A stretch of 64,000 bases of DNA, from positions 1,240,001 to 1,304,000 of the forward strand of contig OV121088.1 of NCBI GenBank assembly GCA_921293015.1. Direction: 5' to 3'. Below the pieces are notes generated by a model, which was not told the DNA's origin, did no database searches, and saw only the letters and a program-made list of their open reading frames with translations. The stretch is from Phorcus lineatus (lineage: Eukaryota; Mollusca; Gastropoda; Trochida; Trochidae). This document shows, in pieces, positions 24,640 to 36,985 of the stretch; the stretch's first letter is position 1; each line of letters begins with the position of its first letter. The position numbers were made by a program, and so were the translations under genes.

Positions 24640-25020
24640 TTTTTGCAGTACTACTTCTAAGCATGTGTATTATCTCTGAGCGTTTCTTTTGAGCGCTAAT
24701 TCTACTTTTAAGCAGCAATTCTTAACACTTTTACTACTTCTTAGCACTACTCCTTCATCTTAGTACTATTAATATTACAGCTTCTTCTAAGCACTTCCAC
24801 AACTAAGCAACTTTTTCTAAGCAGTTCTACTACTTCTAAGCACCACTATTCTTAGTTCTACTACTACCTCTTAGCACTACTATTTCTAATCCCTGCTACT
24901 TCTAAGCACTGCTTCTACGTTTAGGCACTACTTCTACTTCTAAGCTCTACCTATACTTCTTCAAAGCACTGTTACTTCCTTCTAAGCACTAATTCTACTT
25001 CTAATACTACTCTCTTGTAA
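24640..25020. repeat. CTTCTAAGCACTACTA minisatellite segment
   Basis: Degenerate CTTCTAAGCAC units continue up to the LINE fragment that starts near 25021. Confidence 0.7.
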
Positions 25021-26140
25021 AGACAGATTTACCAGTTTGCCCAAAGGCAAGACAAACTTTAAATTCCCTACGCTCACTTGGGCTTAACAATACTGATTTA
25101 CATCCGATTACATGTGTAAGTATATGGAAAAGAATGGTTACACCTACAAGCTTTTATGGTTGTGAAATATTTCCTACCCTTTATGGTAGAGGCATTTATC
25201 TAGTAGATAATACCCAACGGCATTTAGCTTGCTGTATACAAAGTTTTAACAGACGTATGTCCACAGAATCTGCATGTGCTAATCTCGGTCTCTGGACAAT
25301 GGTCAGGTATATTGATAAGTGTAGATTATCATTCCTTGGAAGACTATGTAACAATAGTTGTAACACATCAACGAAAACATTTTTCTGTGCTTTCGGATCA
25401 CCAATTGTTAAATTTTGCACAATCTCACGCAGTATTTGCAATACTCTATTATGTACCGCACGAAAGTATGATCTGCTCAAATATGTAGAAAATTATGTAC
25501 CAACTGGTACCTTTCCCTAAAAGACAGTCTGGCGGAAAATAGTTATAAAGTCTATCTTCCTCTTTGAAGAAACTCAGTGGAAACTGAGACTCTCCATAAG
25601 AAAAGATATGTGAAGATATGCACAGACTCAACAATCTAACAGATCAATACCCAGAGCATAAAGCACATATACACCTGAAAAAGTTTTGAAATTGTGAAAA
25701 AATTTGGTTCGAAAGACAAATTCTCAAAAGAATGTACACTTTGTGATAAGCACTGCTTTGACCATAATGCAAATATCATTTTAGCACTAAAGAAATACAT
25801 TCTAGATGACCTTACTCGACTTACTTGATTTAGATGTCTATACGTATAGAGCTCCTAGATGATGATGATGATGTTCTTGCACTATTTTGCGGTGCACCCA
25901 TTGTCATTCCAGGCCTTACCACTACAGCAAAGCAAATAATTGTCATTGAATTCTCAAAATATATATATGACATGAAAAACTATCTGAACAAATATATCTT
26001 AACTGTCCTTGCTGTAAATATTGTATTGTGCACTGTATTGAACTGAATGCTTTAAAATATTTTCTGTATTTGTATGTGACTAATTGATGCATCATATTCG
26101 TAATCTTCAACTGCCATTGGAGGAAATGAAGAAATTTATT
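25021..26140 (+). mobile_element. Non-LTR retrotransposon 3' fragment (decayed)
   Basis: The open stretch 25134-25520 reads YGCEIFPTLYGRGIYLV, then NTQRHLACCIQSFNRRMSTE, and LGLWTMVRYIDKCRLSFLG. This is the layout of the region downstream of the reverse transcriptase domain in invertebrate LINEs. Later pieces are frame-shifted. It ends near a TTCATTC-rich tail. It lies within the minisatellite field. Confidence 0.7.
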
Positions 26141-26144
26141 CATT

Positions 26145-26390
26145 CATTCTACCTCTCAGCTCTACTTATGCTTCTAAGCACTTCTACTACTTCTAAGCAC
26201 TTCTACTTCTTCTAAGCACTTCTACTACTTCTAAGCACATCTAATACTGCAAAGCAGCACTACTTCTAATCTCTAATAGTCCATCTTCGCACTACTACTT
26301 CTAAACACCTCGTCTTCTACTTCTAAGCAATTTTACTACTTCTAAGCACTAACAATACTTTCAAGCACCATTATCACCAAGCACTCGGGT
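26145..26390. repeat. CTTCTAAGCACT minisatellite segment
   Basis: Units such as CTTCTACTACTTCTAAGCA lie between two LINE fragments, showing that both LINE pieces interrupt the array. Confidence 0.75.
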
Positions 26391-27004
26391 ATGGTTTTCT
26401 TTGGATGAACCAAACTATTGGAAATATATATCTCTTTATATATGATTTTAGAAACCAAGCTTTTAATATGTTTCATCAAGATTGGCATTCTACCCTTAAT
26501 GATAGCTCACGGTATGATTGTTACATGACTTTCAAACGTTTACTTCAACCAGAAAAATATTTGTCAATCTTATATTCCAAAGACTTAAGAAAATTTTTCA
26601 TCAGATTTAGACTTGGGTTGTTAGACTTAATGGTAAATGAAGGGAGAAAAATGTGTATCGAAAATAATAGAAGAATTTGTCATTTCTGTAATCAGCAGTT
26701 GAAAATGAAATACATTTTATGCTAGTTTGCCCATCGTATTCCGTCCTCAGAAGAAAGGACATTCCTAAAAAGTTTTTATTAAAATCACCTAATGTCCTCT
26801 CAGAACGATAATGTTATTCTCCATTTATCATTATTTATCAAGCATAGTTTAAGACTTGGAGATGAACTGTTAAAAACTAGTAACTAAAACGGGATTTTTC
26901 AACTGTCATATGTTGAACTGTTTATTATTTGTGTCTTCACTATTTGTATATGTACTTTTGTATGTGTGCCGGAGGCCTTAAATACAATAAACTCTTTGAC
27001 TTGA
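26391..27004 (+). mobile_element. Non-LTR retrotransposon 3' end (second family, decayed)
   Basis: The frame at 26405-26725 has NMFHQDWHSTLNDSSRYDCY, LQPEKYLSILYSKDLRKF, FRLGLLDLMVNEG and RICHFCN, the C-terminal segment with a CxxC knuckle start common in invertebrate LINE ORF2 proteins. The 3' UTR ends GAGGCCTTAAATACAATAAA, then CTTTGACTTGACT, and the minisatellite resumes at once. Confidence 0.8.
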
Positions 27005-29300
27005 CTAAGCACTGCTACTACCGCTAAGTACTAATACAACTTCTATGCATTTAAACAACTTCTGAGCACCACTATATTACAACCTCTAAGCACTACTACT
27101 ACTAAAGCAGTTCTTTCACTTCTAAGCTCTACTACTCCTCTTAATCACTACTTCAATACATCAAAGCAATAATACTACTCATAAGCTCTACTATTACTCA
27201 TAAGCTCTACTACTACTTCTGAGCTCTACTACTACACATAAGCACTACTAATACATCAAAGCACTAGTACTACTCACAAGCACTACTAATACGTCAAAGC
27301 AATACTACTACTCATAAGCACTACTATTACTCAGAAGCTCTACTACTACTTCTAAGCTCTACTACTACACATAAGCAATACTACTACTTCTAAGCTATAC
27401 TACTACACATAAGCACTACTACTACACATAAGCACTACTAATACATCAAAGCACTACTACTACTTCTAAGCTCTACTACTACACATAAGCACTACTGCTA
27501 CTTCTAAGCTCTACTACTACACATAAGCACTACTACTACTTCTAAGCTCTACTACTACACATAAGCACTACTACTACACATAAGCACTACTAATACATCA
27601 AAGCACTACTACTACTTCTAAGCTCTACTACTACACATAAGCACTACTGCTACTTCTAAGCTCTACTACTACACATAAGCACTACTACTACTTCTAAGCT
27701 ATACTACTACACATAAGCACTACTACTACACATAAGCACTACTAATACATCAAAGCACTACTACTACTTCTAAGCTCTACTACTACACATAAGCACTACT
27801 GCTACTTCTAAGCTCTACTACTACACATAAGCACTACTACTACTTCTAAGCTCTACTACTACTCATAAGCAATACTACTACTTCTAAGCTCTACTACTAC
27901 ACATAAGCACTACTGCTACTTCTAAGCTCTACTACTACACATAAGCTCTACTACTACTCATAAGCAATACTACTACTTCTAAGCTCTACTACTACACATA
28001 AGCACTACTGCTACTTCTAAGCTCTACTACTACACATAAGCACTACTACTACTTCTAAGCTCTACTACTACTCATAAGCAATACTACTACTTCTAAGCTC
28101 TACTACTACCCATAAGCACTACTACTACTTCTAAGCTCTACTACTACTTCTAAGCTCTACTACTACTCATAAGCACTACTACTACTTCTAAGCTCTACTA
28201 CTACACATAAGCACTACTACTACTTCTAAGCTCTACTACTACTCATAAGCACTACTACTACTTCTAAGCTCTATTATATCTAAGCTCTTCTTCTATTCAT
28301 AAGCTCTACAACTACCTCTAAACACTACTACTACTTCTAAGCTCTACTACTACACATAAGCACTACTACTACTTCTAAGCTCTACTACTACACATAAGCA
28401 CTACTACTACTTCTAAGCTCTACTACTACTCATAAGCACTACTACTACTTCTAAGCTCTACTACTACACATAAGCACTACTACTACACATAAGCACTACT
28501 ACTACTTCTAAGCTCTACTACTACACATAAGCACTACTACTACTTCTAAGCTCTACTACTACTACTCATAAGCACTACTACTACTTCTAAGCTCTACTAT
28601 ATCTAAGCTCTTCTTCTATTCATAAGCTCTACCACTACCTCTAAACACTACTACTACTTCTAAGCTCTACTACTACACATAAGCACTACTACTACATCTA
28701 TGCTGTTCTACTACTTTTAATCTCTATTGCTACTCATAAGCACTACTACAACTCATATGCACTTCTTGTATATCATAGCTCTACTACTATTTCTAAGCTC
28801 TACTGCTACTCATAAGCACTAATACTACATCTAAGCTCTGCTACTATATCTAGGCTCTACTACTAGACATAAGCACCGCTACTACTACACATAAGCACTG
28901 CTACTACTTGTAAGCACTACTATTTCCTCTAAGCACTACTGCTACATTTAACTCTACTACTATTTTATTTCTTAGCATTACAACTACTCATAAGCACTAT
29001 TACGACACTGAGCACTACTACTACATCTAAGCTTCACTACTACTCATAAGCACTACTACTACTACTTCTAAGCTATATTACTACATCTACGCTCGTCTTG
29101 TATTCATACGCTCTACAACTACCTCTAAACACTACTACTACATCTAAGCACTACAACTACCTCTAAACACTACTACTACATCTAAGCACTTCTACTACAT
29201 CTAAGCACTACTACTACATCTAACACTACTACTGCTTCCAATCTCTACTTCTACTACTTAAAAACACTAGTACTACTTTTTAGTTGTTTATCTTATCTAA
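27005..29300. repeat. ~38-bp higher-order minisatellite
   Basis: About 2.3 kb built from two related 19-mers, AAGCTCTACTACTACACAT and AAGCACTACTACTACTTCT, usually alternating to give a 38-bp period, with larger blocks also repeated. It is most regular at 27400-28700 and decays at both ends. No protein is encoded. Confidence 0.9.
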
Positions 29301-29339
29301 GCACTAATTCTAGACACTTATACTGCTTCTACTTACTAG

Positions 29340-29750
29340 TTTAGGCCTCTTATACCATAAAGAGTAATTTGAATAACATTCTTTAACTTGATTTTCCTCT
29401 ATTTTCTATTTTCAACCTTGTGGGGTTATTTCTGTAACAGAGTAATAATGTCCACTGATAGCGGCTAGTGGAAAGATTCAGTGGTCGGACATTCAGAGGT
29501 CAGGTAATTCAAAAACAGCCATCAACCTCTGAATATTTTTGACAAAATGAAAATGGAGTGTATTATTGATTACAAAATGATAAAATATGTGTTTCTTGTC
29601 ATAAATACAATGCCATCTCAATGGAAAACCCGGATAAATGAAATGGTTTTTCTGAGAAGTGACAATGCTTGTACCACTTGTTTATTTACTCATTTTTTAA
29701 TAATTTATGAGAAGATTTCGAATTTTTAACCATGATAACAAAACGACGAA
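29340..29750. other. Spacer upstream of the G2 promoter
   Basis: AT-rich with one short open frame (29547-29729) that I do not support as a gene. Similarity to the G1 upstream region begins near 29757. Confidence 0.45.
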
Positions 29751-29811
29751 GGTCTGTGTCGGATCAGTCAGTTTCTCCATTCGCAATAAAGGACAGTGCA
29801 ATCTATTGTTG

Positions 29812-29912
29812 ATTGTTGCATCATATGACATGAACATGGGGTCTTACGACGTCACAGTGACAAGACGATGAGTAATGGACATTGTCCAGCGAGACTGACC
29901 AGTACTATATAA
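29812..29912 (+). promoter_or_regulatory. G2 core promoter
   Basis: Aligns with the G1 promoter. ATTGTTGCATCA (29812-29823) replaces the ATTGTTACGTCA of G1, CGACGTCA (29847-29854) replaces the full CRE, and the TATA box (TATATAA) is at 29906-29912. Two changes in the first element and one in the second may alter CREB/ATF binding relative to G1. Confidence 0.7.
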
Positions 29913-29931
29913 CCCCCGTCCCCTAAGCTTG

Positions 29932-29990
29932 ACCATCACTCCCTCGTGGTCATTCAGCGCATCTACAAGCCTGGGCTCTCAGTTCATCAT
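29932..29990 (+). other. G2 non-coding first exon (weak donor)
   Basis: Homologous to G1 exon 1 up to TTCATCAT, but the donor reads GTTTGT instead of GTAAGT. It still begins GT but is poor. Another donor may be used, or splicing here may be inefficient. Edges are estimated from G1. Confidence 0.5.
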
Positions 29991-30784
29991 GTTTGTATTT
30001 ACCCTTTTCTTTATCTAGTCACGTTAGTTACCAGACTTGATTTCATTTCTGCCGAATTCTCTTTAAATAAGATTCTAGTGTTTCCGGCTTCTTTGCTCTA
30101 CCAGTTAACTCCCATTTCTCACCAAATGCTTTATGTGTAACTTTCAAGATTTTCTTATATATTCAATTACATATTTGTCCTTTCTAGTCTTAAATGCAGT
30201 AGATGATGTCGATTTTTGAAATTCCCTCTCCCCTATTTAATCGTTTTATGGAATGTTCATTTCTTTCTCTTTTTTTAATATTTTTTGCGTGTTTTCATTT
30301 CCAAGTAGTCATATTACATATCAAGTAAGATGTATATACAGAAACAATCAACATAAATACAATCCATGTAAAATCGTAATAGACCTTTTATATATATATA
30401 TATATGTGAAATTTTTGTATATCTCAGAGTACCTAATTCATACATTTCAAACTTCATTTTACATGTACGAATTGATTTTAACCGGATGATTTTCTTCATT
30501 GATATCCGTTCTCTTGTCACGTTTTCTCGTGACAATTTTCATTTTTAAACGCTCTTCCACCTCCAACTATTTTGATGATGTATTGATAGTGCATTCAATT
30601 GATTTGAAAATTCGAAGTTAAAAGTATATATATTGTCACTTATTTACCTATTTGTGATTTCTTAAATACTAGAGTAATCATTTAAAGGTCTTATTAATTG
30701 TTAACGAATTAAAGTCATTATTGTATGAATAAAAACTATGTTCTATTTTTTTTTGCAGACTATAAAAAAGAAGACAAAAATAGA

Positions 30785-32373
30785 ATGCATTTTACAGCCT
30801 TCACTCTGTTGTGCTTCTGCCTAGCATCGCAGGCATTAGGTAAGCTCCGAAATTTCAAAAATAAAATAATATTCGATCCATTAATTGTTTATTTGATTTT
30901 GTTAAATGGCTATAAGTATTAACAATAGAATTAAAAACAAAGGCAGATTTTTATTCTTTAAAATCCACCTAAGATTTGTCCTTGTTTTTCTTACACTTTC
31001 TTACACATTAACATTTTTCAGGATTTTACCCCCGAAGAGGCATGGGATATCGACGCATATACAACCCATACAGCCGCTACAACAGAGTAAGAAGCCAGGT
31101 ACGCCAAGCCCCCAAACAAGTCAAACCAGTCAACCTTCCTGCAAAGCCTAAACAGGCTGTGGCCACTCCTCCCCAAACTCAACCACCAGCCCCAAAAAGG
31201 CCTCAAGTTGAACCAATCCACAAACCGGCTGCCTCTCTGCCAAAGGTACAAGGTCTGAACAAGCAAGTCCAGTCAGTCCACAACCCTTACGATCCTATCC
31301 ATGTGCCATTCGATCCCGTCTACCAGCCATACGATCAGACTTATGACCACACTAACCTGCCCTATGACCCAATCTACGACCAGACATACGATTACCTTCC
31401 CGTCGACCTCGGTTCCAAGGGTGTTGGTAACGGTAGGGTCATCTATGTCATCAAAGAAGACCACCCACTTCCAAGAGGTTCTCCTTCATTCAACAACGGG
31501 CCCCATTTGATGTCCACCTCCGCACAGAACTCACCCATTGAACAACAAATCCTCGACATCGTAGGACAGTTCCAGCAACAACTCCCAGTCGATAATAGCC
31601 AAGCCCAATTCCAAGGAAACCCCGTCGACCAGTCAATGGGAAGCAACTTTGCAGCTCAAAACCAAGCACCTGCAAGCCAAACTGCCTCCATGATGCCCCA
31701 GACCCAACCAAGACGAGTCCAAGCTCAAGCCTCCATGCCAGGAGCACCTATTGGTGCCTCATCTGTTGAACCAGCCCGAGCTGATCCCGCCCAATCTCCT
31801 GCTGCTCCTGCTGCTCCTGCTGCTCCTACAGTTTCTTCTTCTCCTGCATCTACTGTCCCTGCTGACGCTCCTGTTGACCACTTCGACAGGATGATGAGAC
31901 ACCAGTTCATCTCAGAGATGGATCTTCCCCCTCACATGTCGGCACAGATGATGAACAGTGGCATCTTCCATTCCCCATCTGGCTCCACTAACATGGACCC
32001 TTACTTCCAGATGCATTTGGCTGAAGCCTTGGACTTTCCCAACCACCCCTCTACACTCCCCGGGTTCGGACCAGCTGATGCCACCGGAATGAATGGAGCT
32101 CCTGCCACTTCCGCCTCTACCAAACCTCTGGATGCTGCAGCACCAGCTTCCGGAGCTGCCCCCGCCAGCACCGCTCAAAGTGCCTCTCCTGCCGAAACCG
32201 TAGCTGCATCAGCCACACCCACAGACGTTCCTGCCGCAGCCAATGGCCAGTCGTCCTTCGATGCTGCAATGGACAGGGCTTTCGCTATGGGTATGGCTGA
32301 GGCCATGGACCTCCCCGGATTTATGCTACCCGGAAGTAACACGCAACCTGGAAGTAACAATAGAGTGTTTTAA
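30785..32373 (+). CDS. G2: secreted protein, near-identical copy of G1
   Basis: Coding exons are 30785-30839 and 31022-32373, phase-1 intron, 468 residues. Signal peptide MHFTAFTLLCFCLASQALG. The mature protein follows G1 almost residue for residue: YNPYSRYNR block, YDP region (one P-to-Q change), VIYVIKEDHPLPR, then FISEMDLPPHM, MHLAEALDFPNHP and GMAEAMDLPGFM. It differs by one extra Ala-Ala-Pro unit in the linker and by scattered changes after about residue 365. The DNA of the large exon is nearly unchanged at silent sites over its first ~700 bp, while the first intron is not alignable by eye. The frame is intact, so it is probably functional unless the altered first-exon donor impairs it. 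Confidence 0.85.
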
Positions 32374-32485
32374 TCCCTTGACCCAAAGTTCCTTCAGGAG
32401 CGCTTTATAACTTGGGAAAACTAAGATTTTTGTTTGGGTTTACCTGATTTATTGATTACATCAGGCTGTTTTTGCATGGTTGATA

Positions 32486-32491
32486 AATAAA
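32486..32491 (+). terminator. G2 poly(A) signal
   Basis: AATAAA within GATAAATAAAATGCTTGAAA, at the same place relative to the stop as in G1. Confidence 0.75.
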
Positions 32492-32509
32492 ATGCTTGAA
32501 AAGAATATT

Positions 32510-33035
32510 CTCCTTGTCCTTTCTATGTATAAGATTCATCATATTAACTTGAAATGCTAAGTAACTATTGTAAAGCAGACTCAGACTTTGTTATACATCA
32601 AATGCATAAAAAATTGTGCCATTCACCTGCATCATAAAAATCATGAATGCTATCAAAATTAATGTTCATTCTTAGCACAGCTTCCAAAGTTATAATCTTT
32701 TGACCATACTTTAAATGCAGTAGAAACATTTCATTACATTTGTCTGCAATTCCATATAAAAAATTAGTCAAAATTGTCATTGTCAAAACCTGTCGAAGAT
32801 GCAGATTTTAATATAAAATTCGAAATGAATATTTAAAAGCGTATTCCATGTGGTCACAACTTGCAGCTGTTACAGCTTGGAATGATACCAATGAATGAGG
32901 ATGAGACTGACTCAAGTACATTTCTCTGCTAACACTGAGGCCGTCGTTATTTAAGGTTATGCATTCCATGAAACTTTGCGATAAAACGGACAATGAAGCG
33001 CGTCAATTAGTCAAACCTACCTTAAGCAGGTAAAA
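32510..33035. other. Spacer after G2
   Basis: No gene seen. Short open frames on the minus strand lack similarity or splice context. Confidence 0.45.
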
Positions 33036-33045
33036 GATGAATATT

Positions 33046-33288
33046 GAGTTGATGACTACTACTACTATTACTACTACTACTACTACTATTACTGCTGCTT
33101 CTACTACTGCTGCTTCTACCACTATTACAACTACTACCACTACTACGACTACTGCTGCTGCTGCTACTACTACTGCTGCTACTACCACTATTACAACTAC
33201 TAATGCTACTATTGCTGCTGCTACTACTACTACCATTACTGCTACTGCTGCTACTGCTACTAATTCGACTACTATTACTACAATTACT
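33046..33288. repeat. (ACT/GCT)n triplet array
   Basis: About 240 bp of ACT, ATT and GCT triplets. The Thr/Ala-only and Val-only open frames on the two strands are products of the triplet period. Confidence 0.85.
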
Positions 33289-33849
33289 ACGCGAGGTCTA
33301 TTCCGAACACAGCACATTGAAATAACGAAAGAGATCAGGGCAGCAAATAGATTTTACTTCTGATGGACAAGTACAAAGTATATATTGTATAGCCACATAT
33401 CCCTCAAACTCATGGCATCGTTTACAGGTTGAATTCACAAATTGAATTTATTATCATATCATTGCTGTCTAACAAAAACTTATCTGCCAACTCGTATTTG
33501 AAAACCGCAGTTACGTAAGTAGCAAAGAATAGCATACAGACATGTCAATAATGTAAGTATTTAGAAAGCGCATATTTCCAAAACAATATCAAAATTCCGC
33601 CTCTGCTAACAGATAGTGCCTTGATACGAACTAAAATAATTCCATTTGCAAGTAACTCCTTTTGGAGAGACATACCCTTATAGAATGGTCAGACTTTTTA
33701 CTAATGTATAAAAAAGAAATCGTAAATGAAGAAGATATACAATGTCAATCACTTCGCTACGCTTCGCCTCGGAGACCCACGATTCAAACAGGAGGTGTAT
33801 TGAGCGATACACCTCGGGAAGTGTGGGTATATCTAATACATAAACGTCC

Positions 33850-35440
33850 TATTTGTATTCAAATACATCTGCACAGGTGCGTGTTAATGATTGTATTACA
33901 GATCGATTTCAGGTAAATTCCGGGGTCCGCCAAGGTTGTGTACTTTCACTTTCATTGTTTTCTGTATATATAAATGACTTAGTTTCAGAAATTAATATTC
34001 TTAAGTGTGGGATCAATATTGACGACACTATGCTTAGCCTTTTGTTATATGCAATTGACATAGCTTTGGTTGTTCCTGATGAAACATCTTTACAGCAAAT
34101 GTTAAACTGTGTGTCCAGCTGGTGTTCACGGTGGCGTTTGATGATAAATGCTAAGAAAACAAAAGTTGTCCATTTTCGTACGCCTCGTACAATCAGGTCT
34201 AATTATGTTTTTGCTGTTGGCAATGATTATAGATTATAGTAGTGTATATAAATACCTTGGAATTTGGTTTCATGAACATTTAGATTTGAATTTTACTGTT
34301 AAAGAAATTGCTAAATCTGCTAGTCGTGCACTGGGTGTTATCATTTGTAAGTTTAAGGCTCTTGGTGGCCTAGACTTCTGTTTTTAATACATTGTATGAG
34401 AATTTAGTACAACCTATATTATCTTATGGGTCTGCTATTTGGGGCTATCGTCAGTTTAGTTGTATTAATGCAGTCCAAAATAGAGCTTGTAGATTTTTTT
34501 TAGGTGTAGGTTCCAAGACCCCTAATTTAGCAGTAAGAGGCGACATCAACCTTAACTAAACAGAGAATAGAAATTATTCGATTTTGGCGCAGATTTCAAG
34601 GTATTAGTATTGATCCTAATAGACTTATAAGTAGAATATTTAAGTGGTCATTTAGATTTAGAAAATCCTGGAATAATAATGCATTTTCTCTTCTGTCTTC
34701 ATTAAATTTTCCTATCCCGGATATATCAAATATTTCTAACATTGGCTTTAACATTTCTAAACAGTGGTTAATTTCTTTGGATTATTATGATTGGTTGAAA
34801 GATATTTGGAACGACAAGGGTCTTTTAAATGGTAAAAAGCTTCGTACATATCGTTTATTCAAAACTGATCTCAATACAGAAAGCTATGTTCTTTCTATTA
34901 AAAACAGGAAAATTCGTAGTGTTTACAGTAAATTTCGTTGTGGTGTTTTACCTTTGCATATTGAAGTTGGCAGATTTTCAAAACCAGTTACCCCTCTATC
35001 TGATAGAATTTGTAAATACTGTGACTTAAACACCATCGAAGACGAAACTCATTTTTTGATTAATTGTAAGTTTTATTCTGATTTAAGATATGATTTTTGG
35101 AAAACAATAAGTGATGCAGATCCCTCTTTTTGTAATCGTTCACCAGTTGAACAGCTGTGTTATTTAGTTAATAGCCAGTTTGTTACTCCTCTCTCTGCAC
35201 TAATTAATTCAATGTTTCAACGACGAAGAGATTTCATACCACCATACTATTTTACCCCATTTATTGTACTTTTTATATACCATATTTTAATCTTTTATTG
35301 TAACACAATGTCAACTTGTGTCTCGTAGGCCGTTCGGCCGGATGTTGTTTTTTTAAAACATTTCTTATATTATGCAATATGATGTAAAACAACATGTGAC
35401 ACATAAATAAAATACATTTCTTCTTCTTCTTCTTCTGTAT
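33850..35440 (+). mobile_element. Non-LTR retrotransposon with reverse transcriptase, decayed
   Basis: The frame at 33853-34239 carries reverse-transcriptase motifs: VNSGVRQGCVLS (motif 4), LFSVYINDLVSEI, and LLYAIDIALVVP, where the catalytic YADD has become YAID. The frame then shifts to YKYLGIWFHEHLDLNF, KSASRALGVI and, in a third frame, QNRACRFFLGVGSK. A tail frame at 34777-35328 has RICKYCDLNTIEDETHFLINC. The 3' end is marked by ATAAATAAAATACATTTC and a TTC repeat near 35418-35435. The lost catalytic Asp and the frame-shifts show it is dead. Upstream parts of ORF2 are missing. Confidence 0.85.
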
Positions 35441-36345
35441 TATGAATGGTATGAGAAAGTTGTTGTTTTTGTGAATGATATGCTTAATGATGACGGCAGA
35501 TTGTTAACATATGAATAATTTTTCCACTATGTTTTCTATTAATAATAACGTTCTAACTTATTAATCAGTGAAAAGGGCCATAAGGGCATATTCCCGATCA
35601 CATATGAACATAAAGCAATTCAAGAAGAAATTGTCGAATTCTATTTATCCATTCAATGTATCAAAGATTGACGCCATAATTGGAAATACAAAACTGTACG
35701 CCTCTCTTGTAAACTCGAAATGTCATGCTATTCAAAATGGGAAAAATCCTAAAAGTGATCTTGAAGAAAATTATTGGAAATTTTTTAAATATTATTGCCA
35801 ATAAATGTACGATTCTCCCAACAAAACAATTTCTTCATAAAATTTGACATAAATCATCACCATTATGTTCATTTTGTGAAAATGACGTAGAAACAATCAA
35901 TTATATTTTTTGGGAATGTGAACCAATCTTTAGACTATGGAATGAAATCGAATCATGGTTAAACTCTGTAAGTTAAACTGGAATTTACAAAAAAAACCCA
36001 ATCATTTTGGGAATGAAAGGAAAGAACAATAATCCTGTAAATTTTACTAGTCAAACAGCATATTTACAGATGTAGCATAAATGGTTTTAGACCAAAGTTA
36101 GAGTATCTTAAAAGTGAAATTGTACAATATCACGATTTGTCAAGATATGTTTTTTATCAACAGAAACTGAAGAAATGTTTTTGAGTATTGGTCAACTTAA
36201 CATTTACTTCCTTGAAAATAATCCAGTCATTAAGTAAATCGAATTGTAGTTTGTACTAGTATATTTAGCAGTATGTTACTTTATATATGTGTTGAATTTA
36301 TGTCTTTGTCTTTGTGTAATGTGTCTTTGCCTGTGTAACAAAAAT
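35441..36345 (+). mobile_element. L1/Tx1-like LINE 3' fragment (decayed)
   Basis: Broken frames read VNDMLNDDGRLLTYEQF, then NTKLYASLVNSK and, near 35865-35980, CSFCENDVETINYIFWECE with a following LWNEIESWLN. This order is typical of the C-terminal end of L1/Tx1-group ORF2 proteins. Several stops and shifts are present. Confidence 0.65.
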
Positions 36346-36359
36346 GGTGGGGGGATAAT

Positions 36360-36985
36360 TTTTACTCGATGCGCAGAAATCAAACCTTGTATGTAACTAC
36401 CAATCCTGACTACCAATCAGGATTGGTAATACTATATACATTATATTTCTTCATTCGCGAATATACATGGACAAGTTGGTTACGATCCATAGACCTCCGA
36501 GGCTGCTCTAAACCGTTTTGTCACTCGGCTCACCATTCACCAACGCCAAACTCAAACCACAACCTCTCAACCGCCCCCTCCACCAAACGCGCCTAACCAC
36601 GTGTACAACCTGATTGACAACCGATATTGCAGAGGTCAATAATTATTGCAAGGAAAATGATTGATACAAGGGGGATACAATTAGTCAAATGTAGTTGATC
36701 GAGAATACATGGTATGATGATTGGTCTTATTCGAAGTACAATGTATATATACAACATGTACAACAGTCTTGCAGGAACTATAATGCACGATGAAATAATA
36801 GTTTTACTTTCTGTATTAGTTTGGCTGTTATGTTTAAAAACTAATCTTAAGATCAGATCACCTTCAATAAAGTTAGGAAATTATTATTTATGAAGAGTAA
36901 GGGTTAGGTCTTGTGAGTGTGAGGATTGGAGTTTTCACTGTGTTTTGACTGTGAAAAATAAGAATTGCTATCACTATCCACTCTG
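36360..36985. other. Spacer between LINE fragments
   Basis: Contains a short perfect hairpin, TACCAATCCTGA ... TCAGGATTGGTA, at about 36398-36428. Nothing coding is supported. Confidence 0.4.

Noticed and set aside
23772-24679. Long Val/Leu-only open frames on both strands
   Set aside because: Produced by the triplet period of the CTA array; no start context, splice sites or varied composition.
27005-29300. CRISPR-like array
   Set aside because: Repeats are contiguous with no unique spacers, and the genome is eukaryotic.
33003-33363. Thr/Ala-rich and Val/Ala-rich open frames
   Set aside because: Same cause: triplet microsatellite.
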